A DNA stretch of 64,000 bases from CAVZGO01 sp963774935 (GCA_963774935.1 CAVZGO010000007.1:620001-684000); one strand, 5' to 3'; positions 47,301 through 57,962 are shown, counted from the first letter of the stretch. Made by a program: numbers and translations. The notes: a model not told the origin generated them from the sequence alone.

Positions 47301-50300
47301 CTGTCGGAGTGAAAGCCAGGCGCGCCTGCCCAGTTGCATCTGTCTGGAAGTCTGTGCTGGCTATCTGGGTCAGCTCTCGTTTGTAGTCCACATCCGCATT
47401 CGGATCTGCGCTATAAGAGTCGTCGGGTACCCAGTTGATTTTATAAAACTCGGCTCGCAGTGCCTGCATCCCAATCGGGGACTGATCCCATCCTGCAGTC
47501 AGTACCGAGAATTCCAATTCTTTGCCCGCTGGTTTGATCCAGCTATCTGGCCGGATACCAGCATAAATTGAAGCAGGGTGAGCCAGCAGGCTGACGCGGT
47601 TGGAGACAGCTAAGCCGCTCTCATCAAATGCTGTAACCTCCAGGATGTAGCGGGTGGTAGAGAATTTCCGTTCTTCAGACAGGAGCGGCAGCAGGTTTAA
47701 CTCCAGCGTACCATCCGGTGCAGTAATGGCTGTACCATCTAATTCACGGGTTGAGAAATAACCATAGCTCCAAGGATCGGAGCCTGCTTGCCAATCGACG
47801 CCAGTCTGGTACGGGTGCAGAGGGAATTCTGCTGCTTCGCTATAAAGCGCCCATTCGACTCGGCAGATTTCCGGCGGGGGCATCGAAATAATAACGAGCA
47901 TTTACCGTAGCCTGGATTTCCTGACCGGCTAATACCTCCTGTTGAGTAAATGCTATCTGTAAGTCGATCTCAGGCTTGCGGTAATTTGCCACCTGGAAGC
48001 TGAGCCAGCCATTATCCATGCCGGGCACGTTGATGGAGTAGTATCCGGGTTGGGCATCTGGGGATAATGTAAAAGCTCCATGAGCGGTGCCAAATGCAGA
48101 TAATGAGAGCTGGTCGGTCTTGAGCTCTTCTCCGTTGCTGTTATTAAAAACGACATCAATCTGGTCTTTATCCATCAGTTCATAGCGACCATCAAAAGCG
48201 GATCTGGTCACCACTCTGTAATACACCGTTTGACCGGGTCGATAGATTGGTCGATCCGTATAGATATATGCAGTATTTGTGGCTCCCCGCAAGTCGGAAT
48301 TGATCCTGAAGTATCCTGCGCCAACACCTGCGCTCCAGGCTGAATCGCTTACTGCAAATTGATCTTCGCCTGGCGTACCTGAGACAGCAATGATGGAGGT
48401 ATATTCTTGAATTGGCGTAGAAAATGATGCTTTCAGGATGCCTTGCTGGTCGGTAATACCCGTGGCAATCTGGATGCCATCTGATGAGTATAGCGTTATC
48501 GGTGCACTGGCTACCGGTGTCCGGTCGCGCAAATCCACCGCCCACACCAGGGCTTCGGTGGTATTGTGCTTGATGGTCAGGTTGATATTGCTGACAATGA
48601 CCAGCGTGTTCACATCATAATCGAATCGATTGGGCAGGTCGATGCTGAGGTGGTATATGCCAGGGTCGAGCTGATTTCCGCCTCGTGCAAGGGGGATCTC
48701 AACCTGCTGGCTCTGGTCCGGATCACCATCCAGTTCCTGCACCCATTGGAGCGGTTCCGCCGGGCGGTATGATCGATAGTATTCATACCCATTGTTCCCG
48801 TTCATCAATAGAAAATCGTCAAAGGGTACGTTGCCTACGCTGATATCAAGCTGATCCAGTCCGCTTACCTGGGCGAGGACACCCCTGTCCTGGGCAGAAA
48901 GGAACTGGTAAGGACCACCGCTGCCAATAAATACTCCTGCTCCCAGTGGTAGGCTGCGGAAATTGAGCGTATATTCCTCGCCCAGTGCTCCGCCCCACAG
49001 GTCAGAGAGTTCTGGCACCAGGGTTACTTTATACTCCGTTGAGGGAGCGAATGAGGCGCTCAGGTAAATCCTGCGGTCGGTCTCGTCGCTGCTGATAAAG
49101 ACGTTGGCAGGTTCTGGCTCAATGGAGATGTGGCTGATAGCCTCTCTCCGTGAGACCGGCGCGCTGAGATCGAAAGTCACTGAGGTATATCGCTCCAGGA
49201 CCTGGTTCTGACCCGGCTCACTTCTCACCACAGCCAGATCGGGAACACTGGAGTAGGCGGTGGACATCGGCTGGTCGATAGGGGTACCGCCATGCCCGCG
49301 CACCTGCCCATCCATCTCCAGCGTGTAAGTGCTGTCGCGACTCAACAGCTCCTGCGGGGTAAAGGTTAGGATCGTGCCGCTATCGTCCCATTCGTAAGTC
49401 CCAGACACCGAGCGTACCTTCAGGATCGACCAGTCTTAACCCGGCTTCGAGGCTGGTTTGATCCATCGGCTGGTTAAAGGTCAGCACAAATCGGCTGTCG
49501 AGGTCTAGGTTGGCTCCGCCAGGCTCTGGCTCCAGGGAGACGAGCTCAGGGGTGGAAGTGAAGAAGCTCCATCCGTTTGCTGCATCCAATGGGCTGCCAT
49601 CCACACCGGTCAGCGACGAATTGATGATTGTCTGGTAGGTTTTCCCGCCTTCGAGCCCGGGTTCGGGGTAGAAAATATAAGTGCTGGTGTTGACCCATTC
49701 CCCTCGACCTTGTGTGATCGGATCTAGCTCGAAGGCAGCCGGCAGTGTGGATGGGTCTGCTCCCAGCGGTACCACTGGCCGGTTGAAGGCGGCGACAACT
49801 GCCGATGCCGGGTTGACATCTGCTTGAGTTTGCTTCAGGTAAACGCTGGGTCAGCTCCAGGTATCCAACCGTCTGGTAGCTCAGGCTGATGGGTTGGGTG
49901 AGATCCATGCCGCTGGCAGAGCGCGCCGGCGCCTCGATCTGTATCGTCAGGCTGCTGTCTGGTGCCAGCGGCTGAGCTGGCTGAATAGACAGCGAGGCGT
50001 CATCGAGCCATTCAAATTCGGATTCTGGAAAGTTGATCAGTTTTAGTCCGGCTTGCTACCGATTGTTGGTCCATTGCCTGGTTGAAGTAGAGCTTGATTG
50101 CGTAGGGTCAGTGGCAGCTCGGTGCCAGCAGGTGGATCGACCTCGACCAGGGCGGGCGGCAAGGGCTGTCGGGTGGGAGTCGGCTCAGGTGTAGCAGTGG
50201 GTGCGAGGGTGGGTGATTGCTCGCCGGGTGTGATGACCTGTGCGGTTGCTGACCGGGTTTCCGGTTGGATGGCTTGCGCAGCGCTGGTCGGAGCAGTCGT

Positions 50301-50418
50301 CTCCCTTGGGCGCAGAGCTGGCATTGCGCAAGCCAGGCTGAAGCAAATCAATATAACAGCCAGCGCGTAGATCCAACCTCGCTGTTGTTTGTTTAGAATT
50401 TTGGCTTGACTTGTTCAT
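44389..50418 (-). CDS. Alpha-2-macroglobulin family lipoprotein, six frameshifts
   Basis: Reconstructed as one 2,007-residue gene. AGGAAACGAC precedes ATG 50418; the signal sequence ends in lipobox SLAC. A Pro/Thr-rich linker leads to Ig-like and MG repeats (FVLTFNQPMD, IYTDRPIYRPGQTVYYRV). The bait-like Gly-rich segment GRGGGGGGDG and ANGKALLEIQLPDNLTTW follow, then the thioester YPYQCTEQ with its Cys codon at 45871-45873, and alpha-helical repeats (NWDGGWGWW). Bacterial members trap proteases at the cell surface. Single-base insertions at about 47862, 49414, 49850, 50037, 50098 and 50390 break the frame; correcting them restores continuous homology, and the six cancel to a multiple of three. 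No pbpC gene, a frequent partner, is adjacent. Confidence 0.85.
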
Positions 50419-50700
50419 GTCGTTTCCTCCAGCCTGGATCAAACCGATCCACTGCAGCGTCTTATTTTTATTATAACCGGATCAGCCAACTCCAATTCGC
50501 ATCAACTAGGCTTCTGATCAGGTAAGCCATGAGTCTGGTCAGTGCAACCGGATGGACTGGCTGGTCAGGTAAGAATAAATGGTAGAATCGGTCATTCGAT
50601 GAGTTTTTACTGGTGTTGGTACGAAACATGTATAAAGAATCTTATCCACAATATCACTGGAATTATGAGCCGGTAGCTTAATAGACGTAATAAGGGTAAT
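50419..50700. other. Divergent intergenic region, A2M / VanW
   Basis: A 282-bp spacer between two cell-envelope genes. It contains TATAAT on the minus strand (50475-50470) as a candidate -10 for the macroglobulin gene, but no matching -35. Nothing else is evident. Confidence 0.35.
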
Positions 50701-52557
50701 ATGAGTTCAATCACAATGAAGCAAAATAAAAAGGAAGATCAATCGTCCACAGGATTGCGCACCTTACTGATCCTGTTCGGGGGATTTGGCGTTTTTCTGG
50801 CGATCTTAATGGTATTGCTGTTGGGATACAGCCTGTTATATTCAGGGGTTGTTTTTCCAGGGGTGAGCATCGGTGGGGTAGATTTATCCGGGCTCACTGC
50901 CGAGCAGGCTAAGGTGCGCCTGGCACAGCAGCTCACTTATTCGGATACCGGGCAGATCGTTTTCCAGCATGGTCAGAATGTTTGGGCTGCCCGCCCTGCT
51001 GACTTGGGGTTGCTGTTTGATGCCAATGCCAGCGCCGAGGCAGCATACAACCTGGGCAGGCAAGGGGATCCTTTGACCCGCCTGGTAGCCCAGCTTGGCG
51101 CATGGTACCGCGGCCGCGATTTACCCGCCATTCTTGTTTATGATGAGCGCCAGGCTCGCAATTTCCTGGGCGGTTTGGCTGCCCAGGTCGATCGTCCGAC
51201 ACTGGAAGCCGGGCTGCAGATCAATGGCGCCGAGGTAATTGCCGCTCCAGGGCAGATTGGTCGTCAGTTAGACATCGCTGCCACGCTGCAGGTTTTGCAG
51301 AACCAGGTGCGCAGTCTGACCGACGGTCTGGTGCCGCTTGTGGTCGCAGAGACGCCGCCGCAGATCATGGATGTCAGCCAGCAGGCTGAGACTGCCCGGC
51401 AGATTTTGAGCGCCCCGCTCACACTGCAAGTTCCCGATGCCGCCGAGGGTGATCCGGGACCGTGGGTTTTCGAACCAAAAACGCTGGGGGAGATGCTGGT
51501 GGTAGAGCGGGTGGATACTCCACAAGGCCCGCAGGTGCAGGTGGTCTTGCAAAAAACAAAGCTGCGCCAGTTACTGCAGGAACAGACTTCAAAGCTGGCT
51601 CGCGGTGCAGCTGATGCCCGTTTCGTCTTCAATGATGATACTCGCCAGTTGGAAGTCCTTCAGCCCGCCGTCATTGGGCGTGACCTGGATTTAGAAGCCA
51701 GCCTGGCTTCGATTAACGAGCGCCTGATGCAGGGTGAGCACACCATCCCGCTGGTCGTCACCTATACTCAGCCGCAGGTTGGCAGCGAAGCCACTGCAGA
51801 GCAGTTGGGCATCACACAGCTGGTCAGCTCGCACACCTCCTACTTCCGCGGCTCCAGCGCCTCGCGCATCCACAATATCGAGACGGCAGCCTCCCGCTTC
51901 CATGGCGTGCTGGTGCCCCCGGGCGCGACTTTCTCTATGGCTGAGACGATGGGCGATGTCAGCCTGGATACGGGATATTCGGAAGCCCTGATTATTTACG
52001 GCGGGCGCACCATCGAGGGCGTCGGCGGCGGGGTTTGCCAGGTGAGCACCACTCTCTTCCGCACCGCTTTCCTGGCAGGTTTCCCGATCGTTGAGCGCAA
52101 CCCGCACGCCTACCGCGTGGGGTACTACGAGCAAACTGCCTCAGGCTATGATTCCAGCCTGGCAGGGATGGATGCCACCGTGTTTGTGCCGGTGGTGGAC
52201 TTCAAGTTTACCAACGACACCCCCTACTGGCTGTTGATGGAGACCTATGTCAACCCCAAAGCAGGCCGGATTACCTGGAAGTTCTACTCAGGTTCCGATG
52301 GGCGCACCGTGGAATGGGAGTCCAGCGGACCGCAGAACATCGTCCCTGCCCCCAAGCCGCGCTATGAGGAAAATTCAGACTTGGCTGCCGGCGAAATCGA
52401 GCAGGTAGATTATGAGGCGGATGGGGCAGATGTCACCGTGCGGCGCATCGTTTACCGGGATGGGCAGGTGCTGTATACCGATACTTTCCACACGCATTAT
52501 GAGCCCTGGCAGGCGATCTACCAGTACGGCCCGGGCACCAATATTCCTGGGGATTAA
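50701..52557 (+). CDS. VanW-family protein with peptidoglycan-binding domains
   Basis: A 618-residue envelope protein. One N-terminal transmembrane helix (FLAILMVLLLGYSLLYSGV) is followed by two PF12229-type peptidoglycan-binding repeats (VDLSGLTAEQAKVRLAQQL; the second near residue 290) and a C-terminal VanW domain with FSMAETMGDVSLDTGYSEA, YGGRTIEGVGGGVCQVSTTLF and NPHAYRVGYY. Family members are often called YoaR-like; their role is cell-wall associated but not defined. The start ATG at 50701 follows AAGGG. It is divergent from the macroglobulin gene and upstream of the Trm112-like gene. Confidence 0.88.
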   Translation: MSSITMKQNKKEDQSSTGLRTLLILFGGFGVFLAILMVLLLGYSLLYSGVVFPGVSIGGVDLSGLTAEQAKVRLAQQLTYSDTGQIVFQHGQNVWAARPADLGLLFDANASAEAAYNLGRQGDPLTRLVAQLGAWYRGRDLPAILVYDERQARNFLGGLAAQVDRPTLEAGLQINGAEVIAAPGQIGRQLDIAATLQVLQNQVRSLTDGLVPLVVAETPPQIMDVSQQAETARQILSAPLTLQVPDAAEGDPGPWVFEPKTLGEMLVVERVDTPQGPQVQVVLQKTKLRQLLQEQTSKLARGAADARFVFNDDTRQLEVLQPAVIGRDLDLEASLASINERLMQGEHTIPLVVTYTQPQVGSEATAEQLGITQLVSSHTSYFRGSSASRIHNIETAASRFHGVLVPPGATFSMAETMGDVSLDTGYSEALIIYGGRTIEGVGGGVCQVSTTLFRTAFLAGFPIVERNPHAYRVGYYEQTASGYDSSLAGMDATVFVPVVDFKFTNDTPYWLLMETYVNPKAGRITWKFYSGSDGRTVEWESSGPQNIVPAPKPRYEENSDLAAGEIEQVDYEADGADVTVRRIVYRDGQVLYTDTFHTHYEPWQAIYQYGPGTNIPGD

Positions 52558-52578
52558 TGATTACAAAAGGAGAAATCA

Positions 52579-52797
52579 ATGGTCAATCAAGATTTGTTGG
52601 AAATTTTACGCTGCCCGGCTTGTGTACGTGAAACCGAAGGCTTGCTGGAATATTACCGCGAAGCCTGGTTGATTTGCCAGGACTGCGGTCGTAAATACCC
52701 GATCCGCGATGACATCCCGGTCATGCTGATCGACGAAGGAGATAAGTGGGCGAAGGTCGAAAAACAGGATTTGCCTGTCCCGCCCCCTGCCGAATAA
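52579..52797 (+). CDS. Trm112/UPF0434-like zinc ribbon protein
   Basis: A 72-residue protein with CPAC and CQDC knuckles and the YPIRDDIPVMLIDE block typical of the Trm112 family. In other organisms Trm112 activates several methyltransferases; bacterial members have no proven partner. AAAGGAG lies 7 bp before the ATG. It is the last plus-strand gene before the hairpin element. Confidence 0.85.
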   Translation: MVNQDLLEILRCPACVRETEGLLEYYREAWLICQDCGRKYPIRDDIPVMLIDEGDKWAKVEKQDLPVPPPAE

Positions 52798-52805
52798 TTT
52801 AAAAG

Positions 52806-52918
52806 CACAGGCTGTCAGGAAAGTCTCATAATAATCCTACTATATGCCAAATATGGTGGTCGAGCGAAGCTCGACCACCATATTTAGCATATAAAATTAA
52901 TATTGGACAGCCCCTGTG
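52806..52918. repeat. Nested inverted-repeat element (MITE-like or terminator)
   Basis: Outer imperfect repeats CACAGGCTGTC (52806-52816) and GACAGCCCCTGTG (52906-52918) enclose a perfect 17-bp stem: AAATATGGTGGTCGAGC (52849-52865) against 52869-52885 with loop GAA. The apex reads GCGAAGC, a known unusually stable DNA mini-hairpin. The element lies between convergent genes. It could be a small non-autonomous mobile element or a strong terminator; no clear target duplication is visible. Confidence 0.55.
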
Positions 52919-52922
52919 TACG

Positions 52923-53421
52923 CTATCCTTTCCACACCCACAGCCACCATAAAAATATAATCGTCAACCCGATCCCAAAGCGGGCGGCAAAGGATGCGCC
53001 CCAGCCAACGGTCAATCCTTTAAAGGCGCTCCAGGCTTTACCCCAGTCCTTCAGGCGTGCATACTCAAACAGCAGGATCGCCAGCGGGGCGGCGAGTAAT
53101 CCCGCCGAATGGCGGCAGCAGGATCGTGCCGATGATGCCAGCCAGCAGGGCAATGCCAATCGCAATCCACGAGGCGCCGCCGGTGCGGGCGCCTACCCCC
53201 ATGAGCACGTTATCGATCACCGACCCGACAATTGCCAGCAGGCTGATGATCACGAAGATCACGATGCCGGGCGTGCTGAAGCCGAAAGCGATGCCGTAGC
53301 CCAGGGCTGCCAGCCACATCACCACCAGCCCGGGAAATACCGGCACAATCAAGCCGATCAAGCCGGCCAGCATGAACACCTGCACCAGGACGATGATCGT
53401 GATTTCTAGCCAGTGCGGCAA
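52923..53421 (-). CDS. DUF456 membrane protein, one frameshift
   Basis: A 165-residue protein after correction, with about four transmembrane helices. VFMLAGLIGLIVPVFPGLVVMW and GGLLAAPLAILLFEY match DUF456. The frame breaks near 53103; removing one G (GGCGGGATT to GGCGGATT) restores it. The start is TTG at 53421, 6 bp after the serS stop, with AGGCGGAG inside the serS end, so the two are coupled. Function unknown. Confidence 0.8.
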
Positions 53422-53427
53422 GGCGTT

Positions 53428-54703
53428 TTACTCCGCCTGGATCACTTCAATGCCGCCCATCCAGGGGCGCAGGACTTCCGGCACCCAGACGCTGCCATCC
53501 GCTTGCTGGTAGTTCTCCAGCACGGCGATCAGGGTGCGCGGCATGCCCAGCCCCGAGCCGTTCAGGGTGTGCGCCAGGCGCGTGCGTCCACCGTCCGCCG
53601 GGCGGAACTTGATATTGGCACGCCGCGCCTGGAAGTCGGTGACGCTCGAGACCGACGAAACCTCCAGCCATTCCTGGCAGCCGGCCGCCCAGACTTCGAT
53701 GTCATAGGTGATCGCCGAGCCGAAGCCGATGTCTGCCGGTGCAGAGCTGCTTCACCCGGTAGGTCAGCCCCAGGTCGCGCACGGTCTGCTCGGCGTCCTC
53801 GCGCATCTTCTCCAGCAGCTCATTCGACTGCTCGGGCTTGCAGAAGATATACATCTCCACTTTGTCGAACTGGTGACCGCGCTTGATGCCGCGCACATCC
53901 CGCCCGGCGCTCATCTTCTCCCGCCGGAAGCAGGGCGTGTAGGCGGTGTACAGGCGCGGCAGGCTGGCTTCCTCCAGGATTTCGTTCATGTGCAGCCCGG
54001 TCAGCGGCACCTCAGCCGTCGGCACCATCCACAGGTCTTCCTCGTGGTCGTGGTACAGGTTCTCGGCAAACTTGGGCAATTGCCCGGCGCCGTACAGCGT
54101 CTCCGCCTTGACCATGAAGGGCGGGTATTTTTCGGTGTAGCCCTGGCGGGTGTGCAGGTCGAGCATGTAGGCGATCAGGGCGCGCTGCAGGCGCGCCCCG
54201 CCCCGCTGAGCACGTAGAAGCGCGAGCCGGTGATCTTGACGCCCTGCTCGAAGTTGATAATCCCCAGCGCCGGTCCCAGGTCCCAGTGCGGCTTGGGCTC
54301 GAAATCGAACTCGGGAATCTGCCCTACCGTGCGCAGCACCACGTTGTCGTCTTCGCTGAGCCCCAGCGGCGTGCGCGGGTCGGGCAGGTTGGGGATGCCC
54401 GACAGGGCGGCGTTCAGCTCCGCCTCCACCTGGCGCAGGCGCTCGTCCAGGGCGGCGATGCGGTCGCCTACCTGGCGCATGAGCGTCGATTTTCGCCTGG
54501 CGCTCCGCCGGGTCTTTCATCTTGCCGATATCCTTCGATACGGCATTGCGCTCGGCTTTGAGCACTTCCACCTCCTGGATCAGGGCGCGGCGCTGCTCGT
54601 CCAGCGCGAGCACGGCATCCACCGGCGCCGGGTCCATCTGGCGGCTTTGCATCGCCTGGCGCACCAGGTCGGGCTGTTCACGGATTAAGTTGAGATCAAG
54701 CAT
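53428..54703 (-). CDS. serS: Seryl-tRNA synthetase, three frameshifts
   Basis: Class II synthetase charging tRNA-Ser. MLDLNLIREQPDLVRQAM starts the N-terminal helical arm and LDERLRQVEAELNAALS continues it. Motif 2 (FRREKMSAGRDVRGI) is visible, and motif 3 falls in the C-terminal part that ends EVIQAE. Breaks lie near 54485 (extra C), 54195 (a G lost in a G-rich tract) and 53742 (extra G). Restoring them gives a normal 424-residue enzyme. An essential gene with three indels is best explained by sequence error. A Ser-specific T-box lies directly upstream. Confidence 0.92.
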
Positions 54704-54716
54704 AGTGCACCTCCAT

Positions 54717-55018
54717 CAACAAGAATATAAAGACGCCCCTCTCTCCGTGCAGGACGAGGGGGGCGCCCGTGGTGCCACCTGCGTTTGCGATTTCCGGCTG
54801 GCTGGAAAAGGGCAGGCGCCCGGCAGCCGAAAACCACCTTGAGCACGCGCTAACGGGCGCACCCGGCCCTCTTACGTGGGCTGCTTGAGCAGCCACCCTG
54901 CGAGGGCAACCGGTCCCTGGTAGGACCTGCGGAGCGGATTTCACCCTGGTTCCTGCTGCCTCGCACTGCCCGGCAGCTCTCTGGAAGGAGGCAGGGTTAC
55001 TGGTCTCCGCGTGGATCG
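54717..55018 (-). promoter_or_regulatory. T-box leader, serine-specific
   Basis: Riboswitch sensing uncharged tRNA-Ser, read on the minus strand. Stem I closes by GCGGAG (55010-55005) with CTCCGC (54934-54929). AGTA is at 55001-54998. The specifier side reads GAA-A-TCC-G, with the codon TCC at 54938-54936, a Ser codon agreeing with serS. The T-box AGGTGGCACCACGGGCG is at 54780-54764, immediately before the terminator. Confidence 0.93.
54726..54766 (-). terminator. T-box-controlled terminator of serS
   Basis: On the minus strand a GC-rich stem pairs CGCCCCCCTC (54765-54756) with GAGGGGCG (54740-54733) and is followed by TCTTTATATTCTT. It is the attenuator released by uncharged tRNA-Ser. Confidence 0.8.
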
Positions 55019-55086
55019 TTATGTGCTGAAAATTTTACCACAACCTGGGTGTGGATTTGCACAACATAATTTGTGGGTAAAAAATA

Positions 55087-55114
55087 TTTACTTCTCCCTT
55101 TGCAAAGGTATAAT
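55087..55114 (+). promoter_or_regulatory. Candidate promoter of the kinase-FGE gene
   Basis: TTTACT (55087-55092) and TATAAT (55109-55114) are 16 bp apart. The start site would fall near 55121, favouring a kinase start codon downstream of it. The region is shared with the divergent serS leader. Confidence 0.55.
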
Positions 55115-55165
55115 TTATCCTATCCAAAAATATTGTGGGTGGGAAGGCTTCTGCAGAGTGGGAAA

Positions 55166-57890
55166 TTGCCATTAATCGCCGGTCAGGTGCTCAATAATCG
55201 CTACCGCATCACCCGCCTGCTCGGGCAGGGTGGTTTCGGAGCGGTCTACCGTGCCTGGGACCTGAGCTTTTCCCTTGCCGTTGCAGTCAAAGAAAATACC
55301 GAGACTTCGCCGGAAGGTCAGCGCCAGTTCCTGCGCGAGGCGCAGCTCCTGCGCACTCTGCGCCACCCGAACCTGCCGGTTGTCACCGATATCTTCAGCA
55401 TCCCCGGGCAGGGGCAGTACCTGGTGATGGATTACGTCGAAGGTGACGACCTGCAGGAGATGCTGGATCGCAATCCTGGCAAGCCGCTGCCTGAAGCCCA
55501 GGCGCTGGGCTGGATCGCCGAGATCTGCGATGCGCTGACTTACCTGCACAGCCAGAATCCGCCGGTCGATCCACCGCGATATCAAGCCCGCCAATATCAA
55601 GATCACCCCGCAGGGCAAAGCCATGCTGGTCGATTTTGGCATTGCCAAGGTGTTCGACACCCAGTTCACCACCACGCGTGGAGCGCGCGCCTACACCGCG
55701 GGCTACTCGCCGCCCGAGCAGTACGGGCAGGGGCGCACCGATGCACAGAGCGATGTGTACGCCCTGGGCGCCACGGCATACACCCTGCTGACCGGGGTGG
55801 TGCCGCCCGAATCCACCGAGGTGGTCTCGGGCAACCTGCCGCCGCCCGCGCCAGCCCACACACTGAACCCGCGCCTGTCGCCGGGTCTCTCAGCGCTGCC
55901 CTGGCAGGGGCGCTGCAGCCCAGCCGGGCACAGCGCACGCGCACGATCCTGGATTTCAAATCCGCCCTGAATGCCGTGGTTGCTGCTCCGACCATCCAGG
56001 CTCAGTCCTGGCGCTCCGCTTCGCCTCCGGCGTCTGCTCAGCCAGCCGCTCCAACTCCTGCCGGACCTCGCCTGAGCAGGTGGGGCTGGGCAATTGGGCT
56101 GGTGGGGCTGGCGCTGCTGGCGGTTCGCTTTGGATTGGCACCCGCATGGCGGGTGGGACGGGGGAGTTGCCTACACCGCTGCCAACCCGGGCGCCGGGCG
56201 AGACTGCCACGCAGCCTGTCAGTGCCTGCTGCGACAATTACTCCAGTTTCGCCAGTACCCACGCTGACCTTCACGCTATCCCTGCCTCCATCGGCAACAC
56301 CCACCCAGACGGAAACCCCCGCAACGACCGGCTTGCCCACAGAATTTACCGACGAATTCGGCATCCGTATGGCGCTGGTGCCAGCCGGACCCTTCCAGAT
56401 GGGTAGCGAGCAGGGAATCTCGGATGAGCTGCCGGTGCACACCGTCGAGCTTGGTGATTATTATGTCGATGTCACCGAAGTAACGAATGCCAGCTTTGCT
56501 GCCTTCTTGAATGCCCAGGGCAATCAGTCGGAAGGGGGCGTGACCTGGCTCAATGCGGGTGATTATGCGCGCATCCACCAGGTCAGCGGGGAATGGCAGC
56601 CCGATGCCAGCTACGCCGACCATCCGGTGGTGGAGGTGAGCTGGTACGGGGCAAAGGCTTACTGCGCCTGGCGCGGGGCGCGCCTGCCCAGCGAAGCTGA
56701 GTGGGAAAAAGCCGCTCGCGGCGGGTTGGAAGGCAAACTGTACCCCTGGGGAGATGAAAACCCGCTCTGCCAGCCTGGCGCCAGCAACGGCGCGCAATTT
56801 GCTGATTGCGGCGGTCAGACCGTGGCGGTGGGCAGCTACGCACCCAACCGCTACGGTCTGTTCGATATGGTGGGTAACGTGAGGGAGTGGGTCAGCAGCC
56901 TTTACCAGTCCTATCCTTTTGACCCGCGCGATGGGCGCGAGGACCTGAGCGCTTCCGGTAACCGGGTAGTGCAGGGCGGTGGCTGGTACAATGATACGGG
57001 CTACCTGCGGATTGCAAACCGTTACAACATCGATCCCGCTGTTAGCAACATCGATCTCGGCTTCCGCTGCGTCCGCTATCCTTTACCTGCTCAGGCAGAA
57101 ACATCTATGCTTGCCAGCTTGCCCGCGGAATTTACCGATGAGTTCGGCATCGCGATGGCGCTGGTGCCTGCTGGCCCGTTCCAGATGGGCAGCGCAGCAG
57201 GGAGAGGCTCAGATGAGCAGCCTGTTCACACCGTCGAGCTGGGCCATTATTACATGGATGTTACAGAAGTCACCAATGCCAGCTTTGCCTGCCTTTCTCA
57301 ACGCCCAGGGCAACCGGCAGGAAGGTGGGGTTTCATGGCTGGCTGCAGAGATAGAGCTTGCACACATTCATCGATAACGGAGATCAATGGCAACCCGATG
57401 TTGGTTATTCCGATCACCCAGTGGTCATGGTGAGTTGGTACGGTGCCCGTGCCTACTGCGCGTGGCGAGGAGCACGCCTGCCTACAGAAGCTGAGTGGGA
57501 AAAGGCCGCACGAGGTGGATTAGAAAACAAGCCATATCCCTGGGGTGATGAAGTCGCTGTTGTGCCAGACTGAGGTAAACCGTGGAGCTCAGTTCAGTGC
57601 TTGCGGTGGGGCGACAGTTGCCTGTTAGCAGCTTCGCTCCTAACGGCTATGGATTGTTTGACATGGCAGGTAATGTCTGGGAGTGGGTCAGCAGCCTATA
57701 CCAGCCTTATCCATATGAATCTAGCCGATGGGCGCGAGGATAAGAGGACTATCCGGGATCCGTACAGTGACGAGGTGGTTCATGGAACAGCAATCTGAGT
57801 AACTTGAGAGTGTGCGAACCGTTTCAACCTTGGTTCGACTGGGAGATATGAATCTATAATATCGGCTTTCGTTGCGCCCGCTCACCCTGA
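55166..57890 (+). pseudogene. Ser/Thr protein kinase fused to two tandem FGE/SUMF1-like domains, many frameshifts
   Basis: The N-terminus is a Hanks-type kinase: NRYRITRLLGQGGFGAVY, the HRD loop (IHRDIKPAN after correcting an extra G at about 55567) and DFGIAKVF. A TM segment and Pro/Thr-rich linker lead to a formylglycine-generating-enzyme-like domain (FQMGSEQG ... LPSEAEWEKAARGG ... LGFRCVR; about 56340-57080). A second, highly similar copy follows (about 57120-57890) and carries at least six further indels. The start is taken as TTG 55166, just before the kinase fold; a GTG at 55073 lies upstream of the predicted promoter. FGE-like domains in kinases usually sense or bind ligands rather than act as sulfatase activators. 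Confidence 0.8.
56340..57890 (+). repeat. Tandem duplicated FGE-domain coding units
   Basis: Unit 1 (56340-57080) and unit 2 (57120-57890) are collinear and begin with nearly identical EFTDEFGI..MALVPAGPFQMGS segments. They share VTEVTNASFA, HPVV.VSWYGA.AYCAWRGARLP and EWVSSLYQ blocks. Unit 2 contains most of the frame breaks. Confidence 0.85.
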
Positions 57891-57962
57891 TCCTGTTTCG
57901 GCTTCTGATTTCCTGAATTTCTGAAGCACGATTTACATCGCAAATATCCTGGAAGAATAATT

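Noticed and set aside
53447..53671. Separate small reading frame in the serS 3' region
   Set aside because: The SerS C-terminus continues in another frame after a one-base correction; this frame is a shadow.
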